From Saussurea involucrata (lineage: Eukaryota; Streptophyta; Magnoliopsida; Asterales; Asteraceae), in the NCBI GenBank assembly GCA_033807775.1, contig CM066312.1:28865696-28929695 (forward strand): a stretch of DNA of 64,000 bases, written 5' to 3'. Shown here piece by piece: positions 44,833 through 56,755 of this stretch. How positions within the stretch are numbered: the stretch's first letter is position 1; the number at the start of each line of letters is the position of its first letter. A model generated the notes under the pieces. That model worked only from the letters and a program-made list of their open reading frames with translations, was not told the origin of the DNA and searched no databases. Both the position numbers and the translations under genes were made by a program.

Positions 44833-46670
44833 CGTCGGAGGTCCGAGGAATGGTCACCTCGGCGAACCTGACCACAATCCAATCGGTTGTGGCCTTGGCA
44901 ACTACTTTAACAAACGATGCTGTAAGAGCAGGAACTCTAACACCAGGTAGTGCCAACAATAAGAGGAAGCCAGAGTATCAGTCAGGAAAGAAATCCTTTG
45001 GTAGTTCAAGCAAGGATAAGTATGTGGCGAGAAACTTCGGAGTAAGGACACAAGACCCAGGGCAATACAAGGGTTCACTTCCTAAATGCAACAAGTGCAA
45101 CTATCACCATGAGGGAGCCTGCGTTGTTTGCGACAACTGTAAACGGCCAGGTCATCTCACCAGGTTCTGTAAAAGTGAAAAAGGGCCGAATGAAGGGAGA
45201 AGGGCATGTTTTGAGTGCGGAAGTCCGGATCACTACCGGAACACGTGCCCGAGGTTTGGAAGGAAACCGAACAATAGCAACAATGGAAATCAGGCGAGAC
45301 AAGCCATCCAGGGGAATCAAGGAGGTCAGGCTCGAGGACGGGCATTTGTCATTGGAGCTGACGAAGAGCGTCGCCACCCTAATGTGGTGACAGGTACGTT
45401 TCTCCTAAACAACCACTATGCATCAGTATTATTTGACACTGGGGCGGATAGAAGTTTTTTTTCATTGGAGTTTAGAACACTAATTAACTTGGAATCTAAG
45501 AGAATGTCGGATGCTTATGTTATTGAGGTTGCTAATGGTCATAAATTTGAGGCTAAGGATGTGATTTTAGATTGTACCTTGAATCTAGCCGATAAATTGT
45601 TTAGCGTTGATCTTATTCCTATCGAATTAGGGAGTTTTGACATAGTTATAGGCATGGATTGGTTATCAAAGAATCGAGCGGAGATTTGCTGTTTTGATAA
45701 GTCGGTTAGAATACCTTTGCAAGATGGAGAAACTCTCGTGATACAAGGACACAAGGCTGGAAGAAGCCTAGAGATGGTGTCAAGTATTAAGGTTCAAAAG
45801 TATTTGAGGAAGAAGTGCGTTGCATTTTTGGCACTCATAGTTGAAAAGAAGTCCGAGGAAAGGCGAATCCAAGACATTCCCGTGGTAAAAGATCACCCGG
45901 AAGTGTTCCCCGACGATTTGCCTGGACTGCCCCCGTTTAGACAAGTTGAATTCCAAATTGACCTTATACCTGGAGCGGCACCGGTAGCTAAAGCACCGTA
46001 CCGCTTAGCACCTGTCAAAATGCAAGAGTTGTCAAGTCAACTCCAGGAACTATTGGACGAGGACTTTATTAGGCCAAGTTTTTCACCTTTGGGAGCTCCA
46101 GTCCTGTTCGTCAAGAAAAAGGATGGATCGTTGCGGATGTGCATCGACTATAGGGAATTGAACAAGTTGACAATCAAGAATCGATATCCTATTCCTCGAA
46201 TAGATGATTTATTCGACCAGTTGCAAGGTGCAACATATTTCTCAAAGATTGATCTTCGATCAGGTTATCACCAGTTAAGAGTTCGTGAAGAGGACATTCC
46301 TAAGACAGCTTTTAGGACACGTTATGGACACTACGAGTTTTTGGTTATGCCTTTCGGTTTAGCCAATGCACCCGATGTGTTCATGGATTTAATGAACATG
46401 GTATGCAGACCATACCTCGACAAGTTTGTGATCGTGTTTATAGATGACATTTTGATATACTCTCGAAGTAAAGAAGATCACGAGCAGCATTTAAGAGTAA
46501 TTCTAGAACTTCTTAAGGAACAGAAACTGTACGCCAAATTCTCTAAGTGCGAATTTTGGATTAGACAAGTACACTTTCTAGGTCACGTGATTGGAGAAAA
46601 AGGAATTCACGTAGATCCGGTTAAGGTGGAAGCTGTTAAGAAATGGGAAGCTCCCAAGACACCGACATAA
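44784..46670 (+). pseudogene. Gypsy G gag C-terminus, protease and RT
   Basis: The frame holds the end of gag, zinc knuckles (CDNCKRPGHLTRFC, CFECGSPDHYRNTC, about residues 115-160), the aspartic protease (LFDTGADRSFFS) and RT (RLAPVKMQELSSQLQELL, RMCIDYRELNKL, FLVMPFGLANAPDVFM, catalytic FIDDILIYSRSK). It stops at TAA 46668-46670 in KTPT-stop-IRQFLGLAG; relatives have glutamate there. The sequence continues in frame afterwards. Confidence 0.92.
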
Positions 46671-48350
46671 ATTCGTCAATTTCTGGGTTTGGCAGGTTAT
46701 TATAGGCGATTTATCGAGAACTTCTCAAAAATTGCTAAACCACTCACAACTCTGACCCAAAAGGATAGTAAATTCATTTGGGGAGAACCACAAGAAGAGG
46801 CGTTCCAGCTATTGAAGAAAAAGTTGTGCAATGCACCAATTCTGGCGTTACCGGAAGGAACGGACAATTTTGTGGTATATTGTGACGCGTTGCATCAAGG
46901 TTTAGGTTGCATATTGATGCAAGGAGACAAGGTTATAGCATACGCCTCGCGACAACTAAAAGTTCACGAGAAGAACTATACCACGCACGATTTAGAGTTC
47001 AGAGCTGTGGTATTTGCCTTGAAGATTTGGAGACACTATTTGTACGGCACTAAGTGCACCATATTCACCGATCATAAGAGTCTTCAGCACATTCTAGACC
47101 AGAAAATGCTAAACATGAGGCAAAGAAGATGGGTGGAACTACTCAGTGATTACGATTGGGATATTCGTTATCATCCAGGTAAGGCCAATATAGTAGCTGA
47201 TGCCCTGAGTAGGAAGGAAAGGACAAAACCTTCACGTGTACGAGCAATGGGAGCGCTTGTACAAACGAGTTTAAAGACTCAAATTCTTGAAGCACAAACC
47301 GAAGCAATGAGAACGGAAAACTTGAAGGACGAAACCCTTCACGGCATAGAAAACAGATTGGAAACTAAGGCTGATGGAGTACGTTATTTCAAGGATAGAG
47401 TTTGGATTCCAAAAGCTAACAACGTACGGGAGACAATCCTGAATGAAGCCCATAAGTCACGATATTCAATTCATTCTGGTGCGGATAAGATGTATAAGGA
47501 TTTAAGGGAATATTATTGGTGGCCAGGAATGAAGAAAGATGTTGCCTTATACGTAGGAAAATGTGTAACTTGCTCAAAAGTCAAAGCTGTATATCATAAA
47601 CCATCTGGTTTGCTTCAACAACCAGAGATTCCCCAGTGGAAATGGGAACAAATAACCATGGATTTTATAACCAAACTACCGAGAACTGCCCGAGGGCACG
47701 ACTCGATTTGGGTTATAGTAGACCAATTCAAGAAATCTGCACATTTTCTACCGATTCGAGAAGACTACAAGATGGAGAAGATGGCTCAGATATATATCAA
47801 GGAAATTGTTACGCGACATGGAGTCCCGGTTTCAATCATATCAGACAGAGATAGCCGTTTCACATCTCGGTTTTGGCAGTCACTTCAAAGAGCATTGGCG
47901 ACACAATTGAATTTGAGCACCGCCTATCATCCCCAAACAGACGGCCAAAGCGAACGAATAATTCAAACATTGGAGGACATGCTTCGAGCATGTGTAATAG
48001 ATTTCGGAGGAAGTTGGGATAACCACTTACCATTAGTCGAGTTTTCCTACAACAATAGCTATCACACCAGTATCAAGTGTGCGCCATATGAAGTACTGTA
48101 TGGACGCAAATGTCGATCACCTCTTTGTTGGTTGGAGATTGGAGATAGACAGTTGTCTAGTCCAGACATTGTACAAGAAACCACCGACAAAATTGCAATA
48201 ATCAGGGATAGACTTAAAGCAGCTCAAGATCGTCAAAAGAGCTATGCGGACAATCGTGGGAAACCGTTAGAGTTTCAAATTGACGATAGAGTCTTTCTAA
48301 AAGTATCCCCTTGGAAGGGAACTGTCCGATTCGGAAACGAGGAAAGTTAA
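46671..48350 (+). pseudogene. Gypsy G RNase H and integrase
   Basis: Continuing in frame after the RT stop: FLGLAGYYRRFIENFSKIAK, RNase H (VVYCDALHQGLG, FTDHKSLQHILDQK), integrase zinc head (CVTCSKVK) and core (TMDFITKLP, ISDRDSRF, PQTDGQSER). D, D and E are visible. A frameshift near 48335 ends this frame as FGNEES; the tail continues in another frame. Confidence 0.92.
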
Positions 48351-48724
48351 GCCCTCGGTACATTGGACCGTTTAAAATCACCGAAAGAATTGGACCAGTA
48401 GCGTACAGGCTGGAATTGCCAAAGGAACTAAGTGCTATTCACAACACCTTTCATGTGTCCAACTTGAAAAAGTGTCTGGCCAACGAGGAAATAACCGTGC
48501 CTTTGGAAGAAGTCCAAATCAATGACAAACTGCACATTGTTGAAAAACCAATCGAAATACTTGACCGAGAGGTCAAACGTCTTAAGCGAAGCAAGATTCC
48601 AATAGTGAAAGTTCACTGGAACACAAGGCGTGGGCCTGAGTACACATGGGAACGAGAGGATTACATGAAACACAAGTATCCTCACTTATTTGCTAAACAA
48701 CCGGTTACAGGCGAAAGTTCTTGA
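48311..48724 (+). pseudogene. Gypsy G integrase tail and chromodomain
   Basis: In the frame after the shift it reads GKLSPRYIGPFKITERIGPV, HNTFHVSNLKKCL, then the chromodomain-like end EKPIEILDREVKRLKRSKIP and YTWEREDYMKHKYPHLF. It corresponds to the C-terminus of Gypsy F pol. Confidence 0.9.
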
Positions 48725-48748
48725 ATTTCAGGACGAAATTATTTTAAC

Positions 48749-48758
48749 CGGGGGAGAC
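48749..48758 (+). other. Polypurine tract of Gypsy G
   Basis: CGGGGGAGAC directly precedes the 3' LTR. Confidence 0.8.
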
Positions 48759-51402
48759 TGTGACAACCGTCAATTTCGCGTTCAGGTTAGAACTGCACTG
48801 AACATATCAGATACAGATATTATATGTCACACTGTCGAATTTTAGCAGTAAAACCGATATAGTAGGAAAAATCAAGGATTTTTGCCTAATACCCCTCAAA
48901 TTAAGAAATTATCCATACATCTCATAAAATGCCAACTAAAAACTTCTTATATACATATATATATATATATGTTTATATATATATACCTTACAAAAATAAA
49001 TACTAGCAAATTCAACTAGTATTATTATTATTATTAATAGCAATTAACATAAAATGTCTAATAATTCAAATAATTAAAAGAAATAAAAAAAATTAAAAAA
49101 AAAAATATAAACACAATCATTTTATACAAAACCACACTCCACACACTCTCACTCTCTCTCTAACCCCCCCCCCCCCCCTCTCCATAAAACCCTCTTACTC
49201 TATCATTTTTTCACCTCTTTTCTCATTCTCTCATTTTCTCTCTAGAGTTTTCTCTCTTTTCTCTCTTTTGCTCTCAACTAAACCTCCAAGGTCCAGCCCT
49301 TCTACACTCAAGAACACAAGTACTTTCAAGGTAAAACTTCTTATACAACAACACTTACACTTTTCTTGTGTTAATCTTGCATTTCTTCAAGGTTTCATCT
49401 ACTTCTACTCTAGTTTTACACCTTATTCTTGCTAAAACATTTCTTGGCATCCTAATGTTTGTAGATTCATCACCATAACACTTTGCATGTTATTAAAAGT
49501 GTGATGAATCCATCATCAAACCAATATTAGTGATCTAAGAATGTTTTACTTGAATGTTTTCACAAAAACTCAAAAACAACAATTTTTGAAAATGTTTTGA
49601 CAAGATGATTTGTCTAAGTTCATTGCATGTGGATTGTGTAAACAAAAAGTAATGTTTTTCATCTGAAAATACTGGATTTGGGTGTCAAAAATCGTGGTTA
49701 AACAAAAAGAACAAATCCTTGGAAGAACCAATAGAAATAAAGCCTTTATATAAAGAAACTTTTTCCAACAACAATCTGTCAGATTTTACCACTGAGTTTG
49801 CATGGCCATATCTCCCTCAAAAATTCTCCAAATGGGGTGATATTTCTTCTGGATTTTTCTTTTATGAGTTAAGAATCAAACCCAACTGGAATCTTTGAAA
49901 AACATTAAGTTTTCGACCTTCAAACAGTATGCACAAAAACAGTGCGCAACAGCAACGTTTTTCTGTCGCAGTTTACGTCAAGAATTATTTCATGCACTTA
50001 AACTACTCTAAAAATCATGAATCTTATGTCAAAAGTCTCCTAACACATGGAAGTACTTGGTCGTAAAATATCAGAACATAACGATCTCTGAAAGTCATCC
50101 GAAAGTTTACCGAAAGTGACTACTAATTCTGGACAGCTAACAACTATATCATATTATAGCTATAAGCTAACTCTTGAACCCGTTTCATCATTCTTGTGAT
50201 GAAATTGTGGAATTGCGGTATATATGTAACATCCAACATTTCATTTTAAACCCTCTTCATCATTTTACGATGAAATTGCGGTATATATGTAACATATATA
50301 ACCTAACTCCTAACTTTATATACTATACATATGACTCCTAATTATTAACCCTTTTCGTCACTTGTCATGACGAAATTGCGGTAATCTCGAATTATCATAT
50401 GTAACGTTTGGATATTAACTATTAATATCGATGAACCTATAAACAACATACAAACTAAATTTCATCGAAGGCATTTTATGTTGATTTAGATAATTAAACG
50501 ACATTAAGGACTAAGGTCTAGAACCTAGAATCTTACTAGTGTCCTTACATTCGTAGGATCGGCATAAGATCGCTTTACGGATCACATTACGCATCCCTTG
50601 GGAACATCTACGCTATTCACCGTGAGTCTTCATAGCCCCTTTTTACTGTTTTATACATTTTGGGGGTGGAAAGCATGTTACAAACTTTATTCGATATCAA
50701 CTGTTTTATTACTGAAATACTACGCATGTTTAAACGCTCTCTATAGTACGTGTGCACATGTTAAGGCTTCTGAGTTTACGCTATCATACAAAACGTCCCC
50801 ACATATTTTTACATTACCTATTTAACTCACGTGTGTGAGCCATGATAATTATGGATAACGTTATTTGGTTGACCACCCACTTACGGTAAAGTAAGTGGAT
50901 AATTGTTACAACGCCATGTTAGTGATAGAACATGATGACTCGGGCAAACTAATACAAGGTCGGGAGGTTTGGGTAATGGCTTAGATTGCTACCTCTGAGG
51001 CATCACATTATATACCATGAGCATGCAATTCAAAACGACAAACTTTACAACCGAGTGTTGTACTACTTTCTTTGAAAGTGCGGAGCTTACCAACTTGCAT
51101 TAAAAACTTTTAGTGCATACAAAACCTATGAACTCACCAACTATTTTTATAGTTGACACTCTCCTTTACATGCTTTTCAGGAAACAACAAGTAAGGATGA
51201 AATCTAGAAGGCTCTACATTAGCGGCATCCAACTTTGTTTTCATCATGTCAAGACCGTTTTTACTTTTGGACAATTTGTATTTCAAGACATATTGTAATT
51301 TGAAATTCTATTTGATATGATGATTGTGTGTTGTCTTCTACCTTATGCTTTTGAAACATTTAGCTGTGACATCCCTTGTTTCCGCTTTAGCGGGGTGTGA
51401 CA
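48759..51402 (+). repeat. 3' LTR of Gypsy G
   Basis: A 2644-bp LTR matching 40250-42928. Length differences include the (TA)n tract, a C15 instead of C17 run (49164-49178) and a rearranged stretch between hairpins 1 and 2 (about 50205-50250). No gene inside. Confidence 0.94.
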
Positions 51403-52236
51403 CATCTGCCTTTGGACTGAACTTTCCGAGGTCATCCTTGTCGTTTAAGATGTTGCACGTGCACCCGAACGCGTGGAAGTACTTGATGTTTGGGATGCGG
51501 TTGTTGAGGATCTCGTACGGAGTTTTGTTGAACCGCTTGTTGATGATGGAGCGGTTTTATGTGTAACGGGCAGTTGCAACCGCTTCAGCCCAGAGAAAAA
51601 GTGGCAGCTTTGATTGTGACAGCATCGTGCGAGCAGCCTCGACTAGGGTACGGTTCCGCCATTCTACCACTCCGTTTTGCTGAGGAGTCATCGCGGCAGA
51701 AAGGTTTTGTAAAATACCGACGGATGTCAGGTATTCGTTCACCGTTTAGTTCTTGAACTCCGTCCCGTTGTCCGTCCTGATTGTCTAAACTTGATGTCGG
51801 AGGTTCAGCTGAATGGTCTTCAGGTGGGTGATAATTAGTTCCAGGGTTTCGTCTTTGGAGTGTAGGAACTTCACCCAGGTGTAGCGCGAGAAATCGTCGA
51901 CCATCACCATAACGTACTTCTTCTTGTTAATACTCTGAACACGCATCGGTCCGCACAAATCCATATGGATGAGTTTGAGGGATCAGGACGTGCTCGGAGC
52001 GGCCTTCAGCTTGTGAGTTGCTCGCTTCATTTTTCCCATCTCGCATGCCCCGCAGAGTTTGTCCTTCTCGAACTTGAGCTCTGGCATGCCTTTCACGTGT
52101 TCGCCTAGCACCAGCTTGTTGATGTTCTTGAAGTTGAGGTGCGAGAGTCGTCTATGCCATATCCACCCTTGTTAAGAGTTTGCCTTCGACATAAGGCAGA
52201 CTGAGTCATCGGTCTTTAGGGCAGAGAGGTCGATGG
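51403..52236 (-). pseudogene. Element B integrase, main part
   Basis: Minus-strand Copia integrase in several broken frames: WHRRLSHLNF, CGACEMGKMKR, LIHMDLCGPMR (first catalytic aspartate present), RTDNGTEFKN and TPQQNGVVEWRNRTLVEAAR. Stops appear near 52185, 51990, 51785, 51760 and 51558. It joins the C-terminal piece at 40077-40249 across Gypsy G; CATCT at 51403-51407 is the second target copy. Confidence 0.85.
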
Positions 52237-52576
52237 TCTAGAGGTTGGTCTTCCGAGTTCCAACAAGTAGCTCATTTCTGTCTTCAGTGCGGACGCTACA
52301 CCGTCTAGCTTTGAAGTTGACCTCGAGATCCTTATCGCACAACTGGCCGATGCTGAACAAATTGTGTCCCAATCCCGCGACGTATGACACCTTCTTGATC
52401 GTGATCTTATCTTGAACAATATCGCCGTAGCCCATAATCGGCGCCTTGTCATCATTCCCAAACCTCACGTCTCCGCAGTATTTCTCTGTGAAGTTCGTGA
52501 GTAGCTCCCTCCTTCCGGTCATGTGCTTGAAGCATCCTGAGTCTAAGTACCACACATGACCGTCCTGCAAAAACAA
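52237..52576 (-). pseudogene. Element B protease and GAG-pre-integrase region
   Basis: HVWYLDSGCFKHMTGRRELL contains the aspartic protease DSG motif. It continues with VRFGNDDKAPIMGYGDI and GLGHNLFSIGQLCDKDLEV, the usual bridge to integrase. A stop near 52238 ends the frame. Confidence 0.87.
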
Positions 52577-53682
52577 GATTAAGGATTCTTAGGTACCTAT
52601 TTGAAAATGGGTCCTGGAGGGTTAGGTTTAACACATGACTGGGGAACCCATTTTGAAATAGGTTTCCTTTTGGGTTTACGAGATTTGCGCTTAGGCTTTG
52701 AATTATAAACGTGATAAGACCCAAACCAATCAGATGCATAACGATTATCATCGAAATCATTCAATCCAAAGTTAGAACAACACAAACAATCATGGGATAA
52801 TTGAATCAAATGCTGAATTGAATAAAGTCTAATAAGAAAATTAACACTTTGTTCAACAAAATTATTCGAATGATTCAAACAACAATCATTAATGTTATTC
52901 CTAGAATTGAAAGCATAATTAAATGACTTCGATTCCGACTTGTTCTTTATAGATCCTTTGGCTACCCACTTTTGTTTGTCTTGTTTTGCCCGACCATTTT
53001 TATCTAAAATGTCATTAACGACATGGTCAGTAGAGTTTGAGTAGGAAAGATTACTATCATTTGATCGGCCGGTCTTTTGTCGCGGCTGTGAATGGTTTTG
53101 TGAACGAGAATCAGTTTTAGAAACTTTGTTCACAGCCGGGGTCTTGAGTTTTGAAGAACCCTCGCCTTTAAGAAATTTGACCGGACGATTTTCCGCTTTA
53201 GAAAGAAAGTCGGTGTGATTCGGAAGAGGTTTGTCAAACTTAAACTTAGTAGACTATTCGTCTGAACTATCATCGAAATTCATGTATGCAGAAAAGTCAA
53301 TATCAGTGATAATTAGACTACGATTGCTGAGGGAGGTGAGGAACACTTTGTGTCTGTGTGTTTGGAAGAATCAGGTGCGGAAGCTTTTTGAAATTCATAG
53401 TTAAGATCCTTTTTAACACAATCAGCTTGAGACTCTTTTCCTTTTCGTGAGGAAGTTTTACAAATAAAGGCTTTACACGAAAATGTATCGGAGGAGTCTG
53501 AGGAAGGTTCGGGTGAAATCATCTTTTCGTTTTGGATTTGGTCAAGTTTCTCTTGAAGTTGAAACTTGCTCACTTGCTCTTGCATTACTTCTGTTGCCAA
53601 AGCAGTCAGTTTTGATGTGAGCCGATTTATTTCATTCCGAAGGATTTCCTGCCCCTCACCCGACACAGATTCGGTGTTAACA
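52577..53682 (-). pseudogene. Element B gag, distal part
   Basis: Two open stretches: 53666-53313 (coiled-coil, SKLTALATEVMQEQVSKFQL) and 53133-52597, rich in N, S and K, ending KRKPISKWVPQSCVK, the usual segment before protease. Stops lie near 53310 and 53255. It continues the gag at 55616-56755 across solo LTR H. Confidence 0.78.
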
Positions 53683-53687
53683 GATTT
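53683..53687. repeat. Target-site duplication of solo LTR H, left copy (GATTT)
   Basis: GATTT precedes the LTR at 53688 and recurs at 55611-55615. Confidence 0.9.
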
Positions 53688-55610
53688 TGTAATAACCAGG
53701 TATGTTATTTACTTATTTAATAGTACTATTTTAGTTAAGAAGGATTTGGGAAATTTTATAAGTTTAAGTTAGTTAAAAGTATTTTATGGAATTAGAAGTT
53801 AAGGGGTAAGTTTTAATTTTTATTTAAAGGTTGGAGGGTTAAAGTTGCCATTAGAAGAAAGTATGGGGTTTGTTTGGTAAATGTGAAAATATCTTTTCAC
53901 ATCCACCGCCCTTTTTGTGTTAAGCTAGAGTGAGGTGTCTCATTGAGACACATGTAGCAAAATAGCAAAAAGTGTGTGTGTGTGTGTGTTTTATTTTCGA
54001 CAAAGAGAGAGAGAAGGGAAATTAAGAGGAAACTAAGAAGAAGAAGTATAAGTTGTTGATCTTCTGCTGGATTTTTACTGAAACAAGTGAAGAATCAAAG
54101 AGGTAACAACCTTATCTAAAGTCTTTCTTTTATGTTTATTAGTTTCCTAAAGTTTACTAAAAAGTTTAGAAATGGGTTTTGATGAAATATGGATGTTTTG
54201 GGAAACTAAGTTTATGGGTAGTTGTTATTTGTGGTCTTAAACATATCTGCAAAATATCAGAAACATTCATGGTCGAAATCTGCAAATTTCTGGGTTTAGG
54301 ATGAACTTAGTTAACTGAGACAATTATGAACATCATAAGAATCGCAACAGTGGGTTGCGACTTTCATAAGAATCACAACAGTGGGTTGCGACATTCATAA
54401 GAATCGCAATAGTGAGTTGCGACAAGACCATGGTATCGCAATAGTTAGTTGCGATAGAGTGGTGTATCGCAGCAGTTGGTTGCGATAGGATGAAGAAGTC
54501 GCAATAGTGGGTTGCGACATTTACTGTACATTGCGATAGGAATTGATGTCGCAATAGTGAGTTGCGATAGATTACTCTGTCGCAGTAGTTGGTTGCGATA
54601 AGGGTAGTTGGTTGCGATAGCAGACAAGGATTTTGGAAAAATTGGATATTTTGGTAGTGTCCGGATATAGTTTCCGGGTGTATTTTTGAATTAAGTTGTC
54701 CCGAAAAGGGCGTTGCCCCTTGACCCCATCCGCTATCCGGGTAGCGGAACCCCCGTGATAAGTCGCCAAAAGAGAAACATTTGAGAATAAGAGATAGATG
54801 GATGTATCTAGAGTTCTTAGCTCTAGTAAGTCTTATGTGTTCCCTTTGGTAAAGAGATACTTGTATCTAATTGTTTCAGATTCTGTGAAGTTGGGGTGAA
54901 AGTTGAATCTGTTGGGAAAAGCTTGGAAGCGTTTTAATAAGCTAACAGGTGAGTTTTACTTTAAAACGTTTTTAACTGGAATACATATATGTGTGGATTG
55001 GGAATGTGATAGTTGGTGATTATGTGTTTATGTTTGAAATATAATATATTGAGATATTGTATCTACATGAGCATTACACTACATGAGAATACGTTGGCCG
55101 GGCTTAGGACCGCTGGTGTTGGCTGTAATATTCGTACAACGGTGTTGTCTATAATTTTCGTACAGCAGAGATAATTTATTAGTTGGCTTGCAACCAACTA
55201 ATATGGCCATGGGAATGAGACAGGAAAGTACGCAATGCATGAGTCATAATTGGTATTCGTATATGTGTTACGTATATGGTGTTGGTGCAAATGATTTTGT
55301 AATGATAGGGATTTTCTCACTAGACCACTAGGTCTAACCCTCATTTTGTTTTAAAATATGTATTCCAGGTCGTGAAGCGAATAAGGGCCAGTGATAGGAT
55401 AATCTATGAATTTCTTTTGAAGATGTATGTTCTTTTGAAGACCGTGAAGTGTTTTGTATTTGTCATGTTATTAAGTTATCATGTAAAATATTAGCAAAAA
55501 GTTTGTACTGTTGACTATGGGACCGCAAATGCAGTATGATGTATCTTTTGTTGTGAAGTTATGTTATGAAATATATGTTACTTGGTATTTTGGAATTCGG
55601 GGACGTTATA
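53688..55610 (+). mobile_element. Solo LTR H, related to Gypsy F, 1923 bp
   Basis: It starts TGTAATAACCAGGTATG like the F LTR and ends GGACGTTATA (CA changed to TA). GATTT flanks both sides and there is no internal region, so this is a solo LTR. It holds a hairpin array (54341-54618) of the F type and a G+C-rich insert (about 54657-54770) that F lacks. Confidence 0.92.
54341..54618 (+). repeat. Tandem hairpin array in solo LTR H
   Basis: About eight full units (starts near 54341, 54371, 54402, 54435, 54466, 54498, 54548, 54578) plus two half units. Arms TCGCAA/TTGCGA surround loops such as TAGTGGG or TAGTTAG. Outer pairs change together: GTCGCAA with TTGCGAC, ATCGCAA with TTGCGAT. Confidence 0.85.
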
Positions 55611-56755
55611 GATTTGAGTTTCTCAAGTTCGTTTAGAAGCGCTTGTTTTTCCTTCTGAAAATTAGTCCTTTCCTTTTCGAGTGTCTCCTCTAACTCGACT
55701 ATTTTTTATTCCAAAATGAGAGGAGGAACATAGAGTTTAAACTCGTCCGTCTCAGTTTTGGGTTCAGGTGCTTGGGCCTCATCCTTTTTGGAGGATTCTT
55801 TGGGCTTCGCAACCTTATAGCCGTCAAAGTAGTCATTCGAAAGATACTTGGATTTATTCTTTTTGTAGGAATAGTTAAGAGACTCATACGCAAAAGGTAA
55901 TTGCATCTTTGTGGTGTGTGCGCATTTGTATTCCTCAGTTTCCTCTTCCTTTTCCTTTTCAAGAGGTCCAGTCCAATCGATTTTGTATTCAGGATACTTT
56001 TTGTCGAGACTAAGAAAATTAAAGTGATAGAGAGTCGGTCTCTTTGTCAAAATCTTTTGCAAGTAATGCGGGTTATCGTATCCAATTCCCCATTCCTTGT
56101 TAAAATACGTAAATTCCTATGATTTGTTCATGTGAATTGTCTGATCAGTTTGACCTCTTTTGTGAAGTTTAGTTTCAAGATCAGTTATTTTCGAAACAAA
56201 CTCTTTGTGTTTAATTTGAAGAGAGGAGCATTGATTGATAATATCTGCTTTCTCATCCTCACACTGATCAAGCTTTAAATTCAATTCAGATATCTTGGCT
56301 CTTAAGTCCTTTGGTGCTATTGAAAGATTCGTGCATTTTTCTTTTAGGTTAGCATTATCGGACTTGTATTTTTCAGTGATACGCTTTTGAACATCTAGCT
56401 TTTCTTTTAACGAGTTAATTTCAAGCAGTTGTTCATTAGTGGATGCCTTATAGGATTCTGTTCTTTGAACAAGTGGTTGTATTTGTTCGACTAAGCTTTG
56501 ATTGATAGGGGCATATACCTGACAAGGAGTTGCTTTTTCTGACGGAGGAGAATGGTTGCCCATGAAAGCATCAGCATCTTCAGAATCGTTGTCAGTGTCG
56601 GAGTGATTTAGCCAGTGATCGTCTTCGACTAACATTATAGGGGCTTTCTACAGTCCTTGGCAAAATGACCCAATTTGCCGCAGTTATAGCACGTGACAGG
56701 TTCGTCCTTCTTCTTTGACTCGGGCTTGCGATCATTCTTCTCACTCTTCTCCTTG
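55611..56755 (-). pseudogene. Element B gag, middle part with zinc knuckle
   Basis: Minus strand: a CCHC knuckle CYNCGKLGHFAKDC (about 56645-56690), then an acidic linker and coiled-coil (56635-56117), a stop region near 56117, and a K/E-rich stretch (56062-55706: LEKEKEEETEEYKCAHTTKM). The N-terminal half of gag is cut off by Copia C at 56756. The extended coiled-coil gag resembles element A. Confidence 0.8.

Larger units (their letters stand above)
40250..51402 (+). mobile_element. Ty3/Gypsy chromovirus G (Tekay-like), 11.2 kb, with extra ORF
   Basis: Plus-strand Gypsy with 5' LTR 40250-42928, PBS 42933-42944, an extra ORF 43261-43890, gag 44212, pol to 48724, PPT 48749-48758, 3' LTR 48759-51402 and a CATCT target duplication. 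The C-terminal chromodomain and domain order match Gypsy F. It is defective: a frameshift in gag (near 44776), a TAA in RT (46668-46670), and a frameshift in the integrase tail (near 48335). The two LTRs differ in several single bases and in length (2679 versus 2644 bp). Confidence 0.93.
33750..56755 (-). mobile_element. Sirevirus-like Copia element B, oldest layer, both ends outside window
   Basis: B pieces on the minus strand, in order: gag (56755-55611 and 53687-52577), protease and integrase (52576-51403 and 40249-40077), RT and RNase H (38584-36366), spacer (36365-34894), third ORF (34893-33750). Between them sit solo LTR H, Gypsy G, solo LTR I and a LINE stub; C and a TRIM cut its two ends. 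Gene order and the third ORF match element A, so B is Sirevirus-like too. All frames carry stops. No B LTR is visible. Confidence 0.82.
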
